From Diphasiastrum complanatum (taxonomy: Eukaryota > Streptophyta > Lycopodiopsida > Lycopodiales > Lycopodiaceae): DNA of 64,000 nt. The stretch is from positions 1 to 64,000 of the forward strand of contig MU832671.1 of NCBI GenBank assembly GCA_029204225.1. The letters are read 5' to 3'. The notes under the pieces were generated by a model. It saw only the letters and a list, made by a program, of their open reading frames with translations. It was not told the origin of the DNA and ran no database searches. Position 1 is the first letter of the stretch, and the number at the start of each line of letters is the position of its first letter. The position numbers were made by a program, and so were the translations under genes. Positions 36,713 to 48,466 of this stretch are shown piece after piece.

Positions 36713-38112
36713 TGATTACGATTGCAGCGGACGTGATGGAAGCAGAACACGAGAGGCGATTACTGACTACCATAAACTTTGGTATCTTGTATAAAGAATC
36801 TAACATGAACTTAAGAGCATTCTAAGATTCTAATTTTGTGGGTATTAAGGTGGATCTAAAGTCCATAAGTGCCTTTGCTACATTCATTTGTGTTGGGGTT
36901 CTCTTGGTTTTCCAAAAAGCAAAAAAATATCTCACCATCTTCAATAAAATTTGAGTACAAGGCATTAACTTCTACTACCAAGGAAGTTCTTTGGCTAAAG
37001 ATGTTTGTTATCAAATTTCCACAATAATCTTATAACGGTTTTCCAACTATCACTAATCATACGGGAAATGTGAATCGCTACAACACATAGAGCAGCAATA
37101 GAAAAATTAGCAACAAGAGCTCTAGAATTCATATCTACTAGGAGATCTACCATCATAAGAAAAGTCGACAAATAGATGACCGGCCAATGAGTAAACATCA
37201 AGTCAAGTGCCTCAAAACCAAATTCTATGATGATCAGAACAAAAGCATGGCCACATCGAAAATGCATTGTGAACTTCACAAAAGAATAAGAAAGAAGATG
37301 CTACCATGACATTCCATCTGATGAGCATGATAGGAATGTCCAAAACACCAGCCTTACCAATATTCATTCAAACAAGAATGCAAAATGCCAAAACAAGGAG
37401 CCACCCAATTTGGCTGCTATAGGCGTTGTTAGTAGCTCATTGGAAGTCTTATATGCCAAAACAAGGAGCCACCCACCCCAACCCAATAGTTGATCAAAGC
37501 AATTTTAGACGCATGAAAGAATGGGTACCAGAAGTGCATCCTCAAGATCAAGCCAAGAGGGTTATCCCAGAATCTAATCTTGATCGACTTGGAGATAATA
37601 ACAAATCAAGATGTACTACTTCTCCCTAAATCTCTAGTGAATCCAAGATAGGTGTAGTTCATCTAAGAGAATGGACAAAATTCTTAGGAGCATTCAAGTA
37701 TGGAAATCTCTTTTCATAGCAAGGAAGTTGAAAAGGACCATATTGCAACTCTAGTCGATCCAGTGTGAGGCAATGTTTGAGTACAGTGGCACTCTACTCA
37801 AAACACATCCAACTCTATGGGAAGGATTGAAGTCATATTAGATCGCACAAGCCAACCAGAACCAAACCAAAATCTACAAGCAAAGGTGTGAGATGAGAAA
37901 AAAATATAAAATATGTTACGATACCCAGTCACGCATCGAGGCTTATTGCATGAATCAGTGACAATCGTGGCTATGGTAATTGTGTGATGTGATCTGCATA
38001 TTGCACTAGATTCAATCGGAATTTCAACTTGTTATTAGAGCGTCAAGGTGATGTAGGTATGCATGATCCGGTGGTGCTATGGGATGTCGTCTTTCACCGG
38101 GAGAAATAGCAC
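36713..38112. other. Intergenic, nothing recognised
   Basis: Only short ORFs. Near 38030 TTGTTATTAGAGCG vaguely resembles a decayed tRNA-Met PBS. Confidence 0.35.
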
Positions 38113-38445
38113 TCAGAGCATCTCAAGAGAGAGGACTCCATACGGGGTATCGGTAGTCTGGATGGTTGGAGACAGCAAAGTTCCTTCGATCGGAGCTTCG
38201 GGGAAGATCAGAACGATCGTCGTAGGTGGATCCGGGAGAGAATCTTCTGAGTTCTTGAGCAAGTCTGTCCAAGTTTTGGTCGAAGTTTGGATTTTGTCTT
38301 CCAGGGCTTTGACACGACTAGGATCGATTTGAGAGTTCTTGGATGTCAACTGTTCTTTGAGATTTGCATTTTCATCTTCAAGCATCTTCACCTTTTCTTG
38401 TAGAGCGATAATACTGTATGAGTGCTTTTGAAATTGGATTTCCAT
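38113..38445 (-). CDS. Small coiled-coil ORF, unrecognised
   Basis: 110 codons from ATG 38445. Residues ~12-60 form a heptad-rich coil (IIALQEKVKMLEDENANLKE), followed by a serine/proline-rich acidic tail (LKNSEDSLPDPPTTIV). No known domain. It is divergently arranged with the plus-strand ORF cluster starting at 39023, whose product also contains coils. It may belong to the same transposon or be an independent short gene. Confidence 0.35.
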   Translation of the reverse strand: MEIQFQKHSYSIIALQEKVKMLEDENANLKEQLTSKNSQIDPSRVKALEDKIQTSTKTWTDLLKNSEDSLPDPPTTIVLIFPEAPIEGTLLSPTIQTTDTPYGVLSLEML

Positions 38446-38474
38446 CTTTTGAGTTATTTTTCTACTTTATTTAT

Positions 38475-38625
38475 TTTTTCGAGAAATTTTCTAGTATCTT
38501 CCTAAAATTCTTTCGAGAACTTTTCGTTAGTTTCTCTATCATTTTCTAGATCTTGCGAGAAGGTTTCGCAAAACTCTCTAGAATCTTTCTCGCATATTTT
38601 TGAGGATCTTTCGAGAATCTCTCGA
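38475..38625. promoter_or_regulatory. Run of heat-shock-element-like GAA/TTC modules
   Basis: Between two divergent ORFs the words TTTCGAGAA, TTCTAGAT, TTTCGAGAACTTTTCG and TCTAGAATCTTTCTCG recur in about 150 bp. They approximate the heat-shock factor site (inverted GAA blocks at 5-bp spacing). AT-rich composition could produce part of this by chance. Confidence 0.3.
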
Positions 38626-39429
38626 CCTACTTTTTGTATTCCTCCAATAAAGATGATGACCACGTGGTCATCAATATTCACAAGTTTGTACACTTACATA
38701 TGAAAACAGATATTGTTTCTTACTCATTTATTTCTTTTCTTTTCACAAACGGTCTTCCGTCATTAAGATTGATCTGTCAAATCATAGTTTGAACCTCTGA
38801 GCCATGCACGCCCTTAATAATGTAAATGACAGATGTCATGTCACCATGACACATCATCATTCTTTCCACACTGCTACCGTATATCATAAGTTATTTTCTA
38901 TTTTTCTCCTCACACTTTCTTCTTGCGTTTTCATGCTTTCCTGCGCTTACTCTTTTTTGCGATCAAAGCAAACTATTACGCCCTATTACGATCTGTGGAG
39001 CTGTCGTCAATCATTCGACACAATGGCTTCTGGATCGACCTGGAAAGCATGCGCAGGAATCCGCCTGGCATCAATCCAGTCCTTTTTGGATCAATGCAGA
39101 TTGGGCAATTTGAAAGTGGACCCTTCAGTCATCTTGTCTGAAGTCAGTACTAAATTCGTGAACTCCATCCACGCAGTCTCTGAGGTGGATTTCAAAGTAC
39201 ATGTGCGAGGCAAATTTTTCACCATTTTTGAAGACCTGTTTTGCACAGCTCTCGGATTACCATTGGATGGTAAAATTGTTTCTACAAACAGAGATTCAGT
39301 GGATGAGACCACCGATTTTTTGAGCAATTGCTTCGTATCCACGAAGGGGTATAAAATCTCTATGATCAAGTATACCACCTTTAAGCTGTTGTTGACATCT
39401 TTAGAGCCTATAGAATATATTTACTAGTT

Positions 39430-40470
39430 CTTCCTTGTTTCTTGTTTACAATAATTGTTTTCTGCCTGTTTAGAGGCTTGTTGGCATTTTCTTGAATGTT
39501 ACCTTCTTAGTTCAATGCTGAAACCAGGCAGAAGGGACTGATATCGATGTAGTAAATGTCTTGCCTGTCAGAGGACAATCCAGGGAAGTCACTCTTGAAC
39601 TAATGCACATGCATAAACAACCACTCATACATGCCAAAACATTAAACCATAAAATCAGTGTGCAGATCCGTTGAACAAACAATGAAATTCTACTTCTACT
39701 TTGCTGCAAAGTGAACTAAAATCAGATCCTACACTACTTTACTTGCATAAATTGACAAAACAAGAAACAAAAAACTAATCTACAACATGTTAGAAGTCCA
39801 AGAATCAAGAAACCAACCAGTCTTTTGATTCTTGAACATCCCAAGAACATCAAGAACTAGAATGTTAGAGAATATGCAAGATTTATGCCACATTCTAGCC
39901 TATTCAGTTTACTTGAATGCTGGCTCCTACATTAATCCACAAGAAAACATGAAATCTAATCCACAACTAGGAAAGCAAGAAAACTAATCCACTCTGAATC
40001 CACAACCACACACAATATGAATGGAAGGGCATGATCATAGGGGCATCACTCAAGAAAACCATCATGATCAAGGAGCTCAATGGATGCATCTAACTCATGG
40101 AGGCTCTTCTCATTTCAACATGGAGTTGATACAATATACAAAAAGCTCCTCTTCACAAAGAGAGAGTCTCTTAAATAAGCAAGAGAGCTCCTTAGGTGGC
40201 ATCCTAGTGGAATTTCCACATTTCACAAATTACAAGTGGAATAATGCTCTCCAGTAGAGGTCGCCATCAAAAGGTGGCTTACTCTACTTTCTTGAAGATG
40301 GGTCTACTTGCATTTAATACCTTTGCCTAGAAATACTAGTTCCTACATGGTCATTCCATCTTCCGGGATTCACCATGAGTCTTACACAGTTCTTACTTGT
40401 CATTACTAACTAGTATTCCTCGGCTCTCAGTCTTCATTAGCCTCGTCTTCTCATAGACCTCCTCGGTCTA
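39430..40470. other. About 1 kb insert splitting the transposon-type ORF
   Basis: This stretch has no continuation of the ORF on the plus strand. Either an intron-sized insertion or another element sits here; no clean terminal repeats or target duplication could be identified. Confidence 0.35.
39507..39593 (-). other. Exon-like C-terminal peptide, unrecognised
   Basis: After a possible AG acceptor at ~39594 the minus strand reads SDFPGLSSDRQDIYYIDISP, then FCLVSALN and TAA at 39507-39509. The composition resembles the last exon of a real protein, but I cannot name it and no upstream exon was found. Confidence 0.2.
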
Positions 40471-42059
40471 AGGTGAGAGGTGCTCTTGAGTTGCTCTGTC
40501 CGAGTATCTTGGGGATTCGTCAGAATCAGCCAACATCTGTTCTATAAATACGCAAATCAAGCTATATTTTTTATGGATGCGGATGCAACTATCTCAGTCC
40601 AAAATTTTGGCTATTTATTGGACGCGCTAGCTGGCAATCCTGTATGCTTCGGTGTTATCACATACAAGGTTGAGGTGGATCAAACATCAAACGTTTTCTG
40701 GAGTAGGAGCGCATGTTTCACGACTGTGCGATCATTTTGGAATACTGACTGATCAGGATAAAACCATGTTGATGGGAAGGATGTTGGCTCCCAAACCAAT
40801 TGACCTTTCCAGCCTCCTGACTGTTCCTCCACTAGTCACTACAGCAGCAGTTGTGCCAGCAGTTGAAGTAGCAGCTACAACTACTATGGAGATAGATGCT
40901 ATATTGTCTCAGCAAGATGCCGTTGCTACTACCGCCATGGACACAGATGCAGCTGCTACCGCAGACTCATCCAAGCCAGCCTCTGCTTCAACCTCACAGA
41001 AGCACAAGAAGAGTTTCAGCACCTCGGACGATGCAACTCAGTCCAATACTTCAGCTAAGGCTTGAGCAGCTGCAGAAGGCGACACTGGGGCAACTGATGA
41101 TGATGAAGATGAACATGATAACCAACCCCAGTGGTTCCGCACTATGACAGAGAAAGCCAAGAATCTAGTGGCTGATATTTTTGACTTCGACCGCCACAAT
41201 CAAAAGAATATTTTGGATCTGATCAAAGCGGAGCAGGAGTATCAAGTCTCCCTCAAAGAGTCTTACGAGAAAATCGACTCGCTCGAATCAGACAACAGCC
41301 AATTGATTGAACAAAATCATTCCCTTGACACAGAGCTTCAGACTACCATCAATGAAGCTGATTCTTTGAAGCAGATCAATAAGGCGATTGAGCCCAAGTC
41401 TGTCAATTATTAGACTGAGATTGATTCTTTGAGAAAACAACTCCTGGATGCCAATAAACATAATGTTCCAGAAGCATTTGCAGGAGGAGCGAGCAACCAT
41501 AATAAAGGCAGAAGCTGCGCTTGCTTTATGCAGCAATTCAGACTTAATTACAATTGACCTCTCAAAACTGAACCAGCTCCAAGGCCATATGCTCAAAAAT
41601 CTTCAAGTCGAGTTCTTGCAACCACTCGAGGATGCAAAGGCACTTGTCGAGGAAGAGTTGGCTGAGTTGAAGGAGCTGTCTAGTGAAGCCACCTTAACTT
41701 GCAACGGGCCCGACTCTCATGAAGAACACCTCCAGGCCCTGCTACGCATTGATGATCTGACGCAGCAAATTCAAGCTGTGCCTGCCTGCTCGAGAGTCAC
41801 TGACCATCCAGAGTATATGGAGGCAGTCACGAAGATCGACCAGCTGGAACATGAGTTGTCGGATCTCAAGCAGCAGTTGGAAAACCAGAAGTTAGCTACT
41901 GAGTTGCAAACTCAGGATTTGGCATCAGCAGCTACTCATGCAAAGCGACCACGTCGAAATCAGTCGAAGGTATGTGTTGAAAGATTCCATGCATTTGCTG
42001 AACGATTCTGGAAGTGGTGCCCACAAGCACTTAACATTGAATTACCGACTAAGATATGA

Positions 42060-44060
42060 ATAGACATGTTAAACTAGAGTAATCTTAACTCTTAGTTAAA
42101 TATACTTCTCGTGGTATAATTGAACATATATTCAACCTAATTGTTAACTAGATCTTTTCGCGGGAGCGACGCACCTGTTGTTTTAGAGGTGTGTTTGTTC
42201 GTCCCATAGAACATATATTGATCTCACGCTTCAGTCTCGACCATCGAGAGAGAAGAGTTTATGCATATGTAAGAGGTTGAAGAAGTGAATAGAGTGCTGA
42301 GAGTTATTCTCCCTTATCTCTGTTCTCCGCACTGTTGAGTGTGAGTGATCATGAGTCTACTAGCAATCTCTAACACATTACATGAATTACTCTCTGATCA
42401 AACAGACTCTCTAGCGCATTACAGTCGTTTGTTGTGTATCCGTAAAACATGCTCTAAGGAACTGTCTTAAAATCCTCTTATTCGTCTGTCGTGAATACTT
42501 TCTTTTCGACACTCGAATAACGTCTAAATTTGGTATAGTCTAGCACGATCATTGAATAAAATTGTATGTATATATATGAGATGACAGTCTCTATCTGAAG
42601 AATTGAGTATTTGATCTGTGTTCCTGATTGTAATTGACATAAGTTTCTAACGTGCTCTAAAACTATGTGTGTTCTTTAACCATTAATTTGGACTTAAGTT
42701 GTTGAGGACTTCTGTCTAGAAACGAACAGTTCGCAAACGCGATTAATTAATTGTCTGTACAACCATAAATACATCGAACATTTCTCGACTCTCTGTTGAC
42801 ACCTTAATCAGCCGGAGTGTAGTACTGCTGTACTGCTCTGATAACATCTCATCTGTAGAACGCATTTCATTCGATTTAATAGAGACAAGACTGCTGTTCT
42901 GGAATTATTGACACTACAGACCCCAACATAAGTAATACTGGTTACTTTCTAATGTCAATTGACAGCCAGAATAACGCTCAAAGCCACTTCACTCGAAATA
43001 AATCATAAATTGTACCAAATACATAACTTTCAACGCTGTCCTTTGTGGGTTCGACATTATTTACTACAGATTCTATATTAACCTTGTTGGTATAGTACGA
43101 CACGGATAAATACTAGAGGTAGATGATTCGAGACTAGCCAGTGCCTCCTCATGCTCATGCATGGAATAGAAGCAAAACCAAAACCAGAGAAGCAAATCCA
43201 TGAAGATTAGATTTGAAAGATGCAACACCAAACTCCTTGAAGCATGCATGAACACGGACGGTCTCATGTAAAAAGATAATCCAGACCACTTGAACAAAAC
43301 ACAATAAGTACATGTAGAACACTGAAGACATGAGCCATTCTTGGCATCTGAGTCTATTCAAAACAAACTCAAGCTTGCAAGCCCTCACCTCCATTCCAAT
43401 TGAAGCAAAGTTTGGTATGCAAAACACTATTTTGCCATGCCAACTCATGTGTTTTGTTCATGCAAACTCATAGAAGTGCATGCCAAAGACCAATTACAAA
43501 GCATGCAAATTCGCATGATGACGAACTTCAATGTTTTTCTTCGAAGGAATGTGCTTTGCTATTTTCCATTATCGACATGTTGGATAATGAGCTCTCAGCC
43601 AAAGGTCCAAGCCTAAAAAAGTAAGGCCATCACCATTTTTTATTCTTTAAATTTGACTTTTTTTCAAACTACATTAACCAACCTCAACACATAGTATTGC
43701 CTTTGCACGGCAAGGCCAAAAATTTGATACTCACCCCTCTCCGTATTAGAACAAACTTTCGGCCTAGCCTAGGGCCGAAGCCAAGAAAAAAGAATGGTAA
43801 AAATCCTAAAATGAATTAGGGCTTTGAAATCATAAAATGAATCTGAATATGAAAAAAAAGCCCGATTTAAAGGATTAAGAAGTGAGAGTCACTCGAAGAG
43901 GTGAGATGACTAAGAGAGAAAGAGAAAATGTGTGTGTGTTGAAAGTGGGGGGACGCCCTCCAAGGGCGTTCCGCTAGGGATGCCTACGGCGAACTGCCCG
44001 AGGAGGGGACTTTCTGTGACGCGCATTTTTTTAAACATTTTGTTTTTTTTTTTGCTGTAT

Positions 44061-44062
<2 letters not shown>
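42060..44062. other. No gene recognised
   Basis: AT-rich, with many ORF-length open frames rich in Cys, His and Leu near 43150-43450 that look like chance. A GC-richer patch at 43950-44020 precedes the pyrimidine tract. Confidence 0.4.
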
Positions 44063-44101
<39 letters not shown>

Positions 44102-44471
44102 CCTCTCGCTCCTCTCTTTGCGCGCTCTCTGCCATCTCCCTCTCCTCTCTCTCTCTCCTTTTCCGCTCTCCTTCTACGCTCTCCCTCTGCTCGCTCTCTC
44201 TCTCCCTTTCCGCTCTCTCTCTGCGATCTCCCTCTGCTCTGTCAGCTCTCACACACACGCTCTCTCTCTCTCTCCCTCCCCCCGTCACCTCCCTCCGCTC
44301 TCTCTCTCTCTCTCTCGCCCTCTCTGCTCTCTCCCGCTCTCTTTCTCCACTCCCTCTTCGCTCTCCCTCCTCTGGCCGGTCTCCCTTCCTCCGTGCTTTA
44401 TTTCTCTTCTCTCTCCTCTCTCTCTTTCCGTTCTCTCTCTCTCTCTACGGGCGTGCTCCCTCTATCTCTCT
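44063..44471. repeat. Degenerate pyrimidine (CT)n tract, about 400 bp
   Basis: Almost pure C/T on the plus strand, starting as a clean (CT)n and degenerating into CTCTCCCTCTG-like words. It generates the Leu/Ser-rich ORFs 43932-44516 and 44092-44553, which are not genes. Confidence 0.9.
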
Positions 44472-44929
44472 ACGGGCTGCACGGGCTGTCTCACGTGCAC
44501 CCAGGCAGCATTTTGAGAAAAAGGTTGATTTTGGGCCCTATATTATATGGTAGTAGCCTTGAGCACGTGGCAAAAATAGATTGGTCTATGGCCACACTTT
44601 CATCTTAGTCACTAAAAGTTTATCATGTTTCTTCATTATCGACAATTGGACCTGAGTTATAAGCCTAGCAACTTTGAAGCTGACGCAGCCTTTTATATTA
44701 GCACAAGCTGCAATGCTGCAGCATTCTGCAGTTGGGAAGAAGGACAGGGTACAACATCCCTTCGAGAAAGCTTAGCTTTTCCCTCATCATGGCCTCAGAT
44801 GCGCTTCAAGGTACTGCATTATTGAACACAGTTCTGTTTTTCACTTTTGTATCTGTGGGTTTAATCGAAATACAAATTTTCCTTTATGCTATTGATGTTA
44901 TCATAAATTCAGATGCAATTCAAGACTCA

Positions 44930-45504
44930 ACGCAATTCTATTTCTTTTTTTGCTCCCTCTCTTCCACGCTCTTTGGATTATATATCGATAAGTCATCGAC
45001 CAGGATGATGGTATCGATTGTAGACTTGGCGACATTCTTATTTCCAATTTATTATGGCACTGGTCTCATCTATAGCGGAGGGATTGTAGAGACATTTGGA
45101 TAGACTACACTCATTTGGAGATAGGGGGTCTGATTACCAGGAAGAGTTAGGTCATGATCTTTAACACCTCTAGGGCCTATATGCAACAACAAAGTTTCAC
45201 TTTGGATGGTATCCTCCTACACCTATTTGGGCATAGTCTTCATAGCTCCCATTTTCAGTATTAGATAGGCTGTGGCAGTCGGGATGAGGAAGGGTAATGC
45301 GTCCTTGGTCAGTCTTGAGCGCTTCAGGAAATATTTCACGATGGCTCGAGTAAGTGCAGGTTATTCGATACTAGGGTCTCACCTACCTCTATGTATGCTA
45401 AAGAGGTTTGGTGCACAACAATGTTTCGTGGACCTTTTGGAAGCTGAAGCTCTTTTTAATACGGGTTTGAAATGGCAACCTCGAGAAATGACGAAACAGT
45501 TTTA
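44930..45504 (+). mobile_element. LINE RT fragment A, decayed
   Basis: TLFGLYIDKSST near 44960 aligns with the LINE motif before the catalytic site. The YADD region has decayed to YYGTGL. Further on, FNTSRAYMQQQSFTLDGILL and HTYLGIVFIAPIFSIR, then MRKGNASLVSLERF, correspond to the thumb and C-terminal region of the same family as fragment B. Confidence 0.6.
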
Positions 45505-45639
45505 GGGTTTTTTTCCTAGGGAGAGTTTATTTCTACCCTTATGTTATGGCAAAAACAAGTGCTTTTTCAGTGTTTAGGAAATGTAAATTATTATTAATCA
45601 ACAATCAATCTTGAATCCTAACTCGAGAGTTGAAACTTT

Positions 45640-46135
45640 TGAGTCTCACCTATTACCTATTGTCATGATCCTTACTATGGACAGGGTGGTCACCTCCGAT
45701 TCACAGTACAGTTGGTGTGAAGCAGGGCTGCCCCCTTTCTCCTACTCTTTTTGCTCTCTACATTGATGATCTCGAGCGGATTATCAAAGAGGAGGGTGGT
45801 GATGGCTGTCCTCTCGCAGATATTGTCATACCTATTCTCTTATATGCTGATGATATTGACTTGTTATCTACCTCAGCTAGAGGGCTTCAGAGACACCTTG
45901 ACGTTTTACATGGTTTTTGTCAGAAGTGGGGTTTGACGGTAAATATCTCTAAGACTAAGGCCATAGTGTTCAACACCAATAGGCAGCATATGCGGGACGA
46001 TATTTTCTATTAGGATGGGCAACAATTGAAGATAGTTGCCTCTTACACTTATCTTGGAGTTCTTTTTTTTGGTCCTCTGCTTACTTTTAGACCTGCATCT
46101 ACAACTCGCCTGCATAAGGGGCCCTTGTTCAGATG
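45640..46135 (+). mobile_element. LINE RT fragment B
   Basis: Best preserved copy: GVKQGCPLSPTLFALYIDDL, then IPILLYADDIDLLSTSARGL (catalytic ADD intact), FCQKWGLTVNISKTKAIVFN, and after a TAG at 46012 the YTYLGVLFFGPLLTFR thumb motif. The protein before GVKQ is missing. Confidence 0.8.
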
Positions 46136-46260
46136 AGAGACTTTGTACTACCCTTTATATCCATTACCCTGCTACACGATGTTCTTTTTGGCCTACATTT
46201 TAATGAGCTAGAAGCCACTAATACTTGTACTAGAGGAACTAGTAGTAGATTGAGGGCATC

Positions 46261-46593
46261 TTGATTTCTATTGTTGTATGTGTTGATGATACAATTTTCA
46301 TATCTTCCTTGGCACATGGCCTACAAAGACATATCGCGACATTGTTCCGCTCTTGTCAAGAGAAAGGTCTATATATCAATGTTATGAAGACTAAGGTGAT
46401 GGCCTTTAACACGTCTAGCCCCTTCATGTGTAGTCAGAGTTTCATTCCAACAGACCAACCATTGGAAGTTTTTTCTTGTGCACATATTTTTGCGACCCAT
46501 CTTCAACATGAGACAACCAGCCACAAGCCAACTAGGGAAGGTTCAGTCTACTATTGCCAACATCATGCTTTTTTGCTTCCAAATCAAATCTAG
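46261..46593 (+). mobile_element. LINE RT fragment C, decayed
   Basis: VCVDDTIFISSLAHGLQRHI corresponds to the YADD region of fragment B with VDD, followed by KGLYINVMKTKVMAFNTSSP. Third successive RT fragment of the family on the same strand. Confidence 0.65.
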
Positions 46594-46984
46594 GTTGAAG
46601 AGCAAAGCACACAAGATTCATTCAAGAGATGAGAGAAAACACAATGCTTGTATTAGAGAAATGCAATAAAATGAGTGAGAGTAATGAAAATGAAGTTAAG
46701 ATAGAGTTGTCTCCTCACATCTAGTCCATTTTTCATGAATGTTTTTCACTCACAGAAGGACTAGATCTAATTAATTACATCATATGAGGCAGAATGGCTT
46801 GATTAATCACTTAATATACTTGGTATATTGTGAGTACATTTAGTAACTAACAAGTACACCTAATTGACAATTGTATAATCTTTAGAAGGATTAGAACCAA
46901 TACATCACTACAATCATGCAAATCCATCACATAACAACAATTAAGATTTAAGATACTGCAAAGGTTCTTTCGTTATTTGAGTAA
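46594..46984. other. AT-rich gap, nothing recognised
   Basis: Between the LINE fragments and Gypsy-2 remains. No coding signal. Confidence 0.4.
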
Positions 46985-47182
46985 TTGAGATGAGGGGGCT
47001 AGTTGGCAACTTCCTCTCACCTCTCAAGACATGAGACAAATCCTCATGCTTGAATTTATGTACATGCGTATTAAAACTTGTAATTGGTTGCATAGCTGCA
47101 TGCCAATGTTTACCTAGCATTATATGAAAATGTGCTAGTCTATTTATTTCAAAGTCTAACTTGTTCTTGTACCCCTGTGTAT
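46985..47182 (-). pseudogene. Gypsy-2 protease-to-RT linker fragment
   Basis: DNA similar to Gypsy-1 9125-9330 on the same strand, for example plus-strand AAGACATGAGACA and GCATGCCA(A/C)(T/C)G. Heavily mutated, no open frame. Confidence 0.7.
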
Positions 47183-47437
47183 ATTCTCTAGTCTAGCTAA
47201 AAGCAAAAGCAAAAGCTAAGGCAAAAAGCTAATTGCTATTATTACTACCTATTTTGGGTAAAGACCAAAGATGTATTTCTAAGTACTAAAATTAAGTCTT
47301 ATTCTAGTAGTAGTGCGCCCACCTACGTGCATGACTAATAAAAAATGACTTACTATAAATAGAAATCGACCCTATAATAGCATCAGGCATGGCCAAACTA
47401 GCATCAAGGGGTATAAAATAAACATTAATTCCAAATA
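47183..47437 (-). repeat. Copia-3 3' LTR, truncated
   Basis: Matches 51475-51725 from ATTCTCTAGTCTAGC to the end. The outer ~165 bp are lost. A polypurine tract (plus CTCCCCCTTAA) follows at 47438. Confidence 0.87.
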
Positions 47438-47964
47438 CTCCCCCTTAATGTTTACTTTGTTATCTATCACTCCTAAAAGTTCTCTAAACTTTTGAAACTT
47501 TTCTTTGCCAAGTCCTTTGGTAAAGATATCCGCAACTTGCTCGTTCGTAGGGCAATAGATAAGCTCCGCGTCACCACTCTGAATCTTCTCTCTGATGAAG
47601 TGTTGTTGTACTTTGATGTGCTTTGTCCTGTTGTCAAAAATTGGATTCTTGCCAATCTGATACAACTCTGATTGTCACACTGAAGTACTGTAGGTATATC
47701 CTGTACCATATGTAGATCTTGTAGAATTCTTCATAACCATATTGCTTCACTTGTCGCACTTGTAGTAGCCCGGTACTTTGCCTCTATAGATGACAATGCA
47801 ATAGTATGTTGCTTCTTTGAACTCCAAGAAATAGCACCAGAACCAAGACTAAAAACATAACCTGTAGTAGATCTTCGGTCTTCCGCATCTCTAGCCCAAT
47901 CAACATCCACATTTCCCTGTAACTTCAAATCATCTTGTCTCCCATAGAGAATACCAAACCTCAA
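47372..47964 (-). pseudogene. Copia-3 RNase H
   Basis: Reads GNVDVDWARDAEDRRSTTGY, SLGSGAISWSSKKQHTIALS and SSIEAKYRATT, then after a frameshift near 47715 TVLQCDNQSCIRLARNP, HIKVQQHFIREKIQ and VADIFTKGLGKEKF. It joins directly to integrase-derived sequence at ~47965-48020, so RT is missing. Confidence 0.85.
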
Positions 47965-48466
47965 TGTACCCTGGATATATCTGAGTACTCGCTTAGCAGC
48001 TCTCCAACGAACCTACTTAGGCTTACCCCCTTTATCTGAGCATAGTATCTTGATTTGTCTATCTGTTTCTTTCTCCACCTATGTCGTAAACTTGTGAAAT
48101 ACTTGAATGCTTCACCCTTATTCTCGAGAAGATAAATCCATGTCTTCTTAGAATAGTCATCAACAAACACCATGAAGTAACTTGCTGCCCCATAAGACTG
48201 AGTTCTCATAGGACCACACAAATATGTATGAACAAGTTCTAGAACAATTTTCGCCCTGAATGTACTAGCGGAAATTTCTTCATATGATGTATTCCTAAGA
48301 CACAGTCCTCACAAACCTTGTGATTAGAAACAACTTGAGGGAAACCTGTAACCATGTTGTATTTCCTCAAGACTTGTAGACTTTTGTAGTTTAGATGCCC
48401 AAACCTCTTGTGCCATAACTTACTCACTGATCCAATATCTGCAACATCTGCATGATGACTCACCAC
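47965..48466 (-). pseudogene. Copia-3 duplicated pre-integrase/integrase segment
   Basis: Second copy of the block at 49020-49471: MVSHHADVADIGSVSKLWHK and RFGHLNYKSLQVLRKYNMVT, then MCGPMRTQSYGAASYFMVFV and DDYSKKTWIYLLENKGEAFK. It breaks at IDKSRYYAQIKG and jumps to RNase H. Confidence 0.83.

Larger units (their letters stand above)
39023..42059 (+). pseudogene. Broken transposon-type ORF: plant transposon domain plus coiled coils
   Basis: The likely start is ATG 39023 (MASGSTWKACAGIRLASIQ), although the frame is open from 38804. The first part (to 39427) has FKVHVRGKFFTIFEDLFC and ALGLPLDGK, resembling the putative plant transposon protein domain (PF20167-like). After a ~1 kb interruption it resumes near 40480 (KYANQAIFFMDADATISVQN, then DHFGILTDQDKTMLMGRM after a frameshift near 40690), followed by a Thr/Ala-rich stretch, an acidic patch, and two long coiled-coil parts (41144-41413 and 41448-42059) separated by a stop and frameshift. 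A basic KRPRR lies near the end. It is not functional as it stands. Confidence 0.5.

Noticed and set aside
36995-37279. 94-codon hydrophobic minus-strand ORF
   Set aside because: No family resemblance, AT-rich DNA and no supporting splice or neighbour signals.
43932-44553. Long plus-strand ORFs (194 and 153 codons) rich in Leu and Ser
   Set aside because: They translate a pyrimidine tract; all frames stay open because CT-rich DNA lacks stop codons.
44732-45103. Hydrophobic 123-codon ORF as a membrane protein gene
   Set aside because: Its second half aligns with LINE RT (TLFGLYID and following), so it is decayed transposon sequence.
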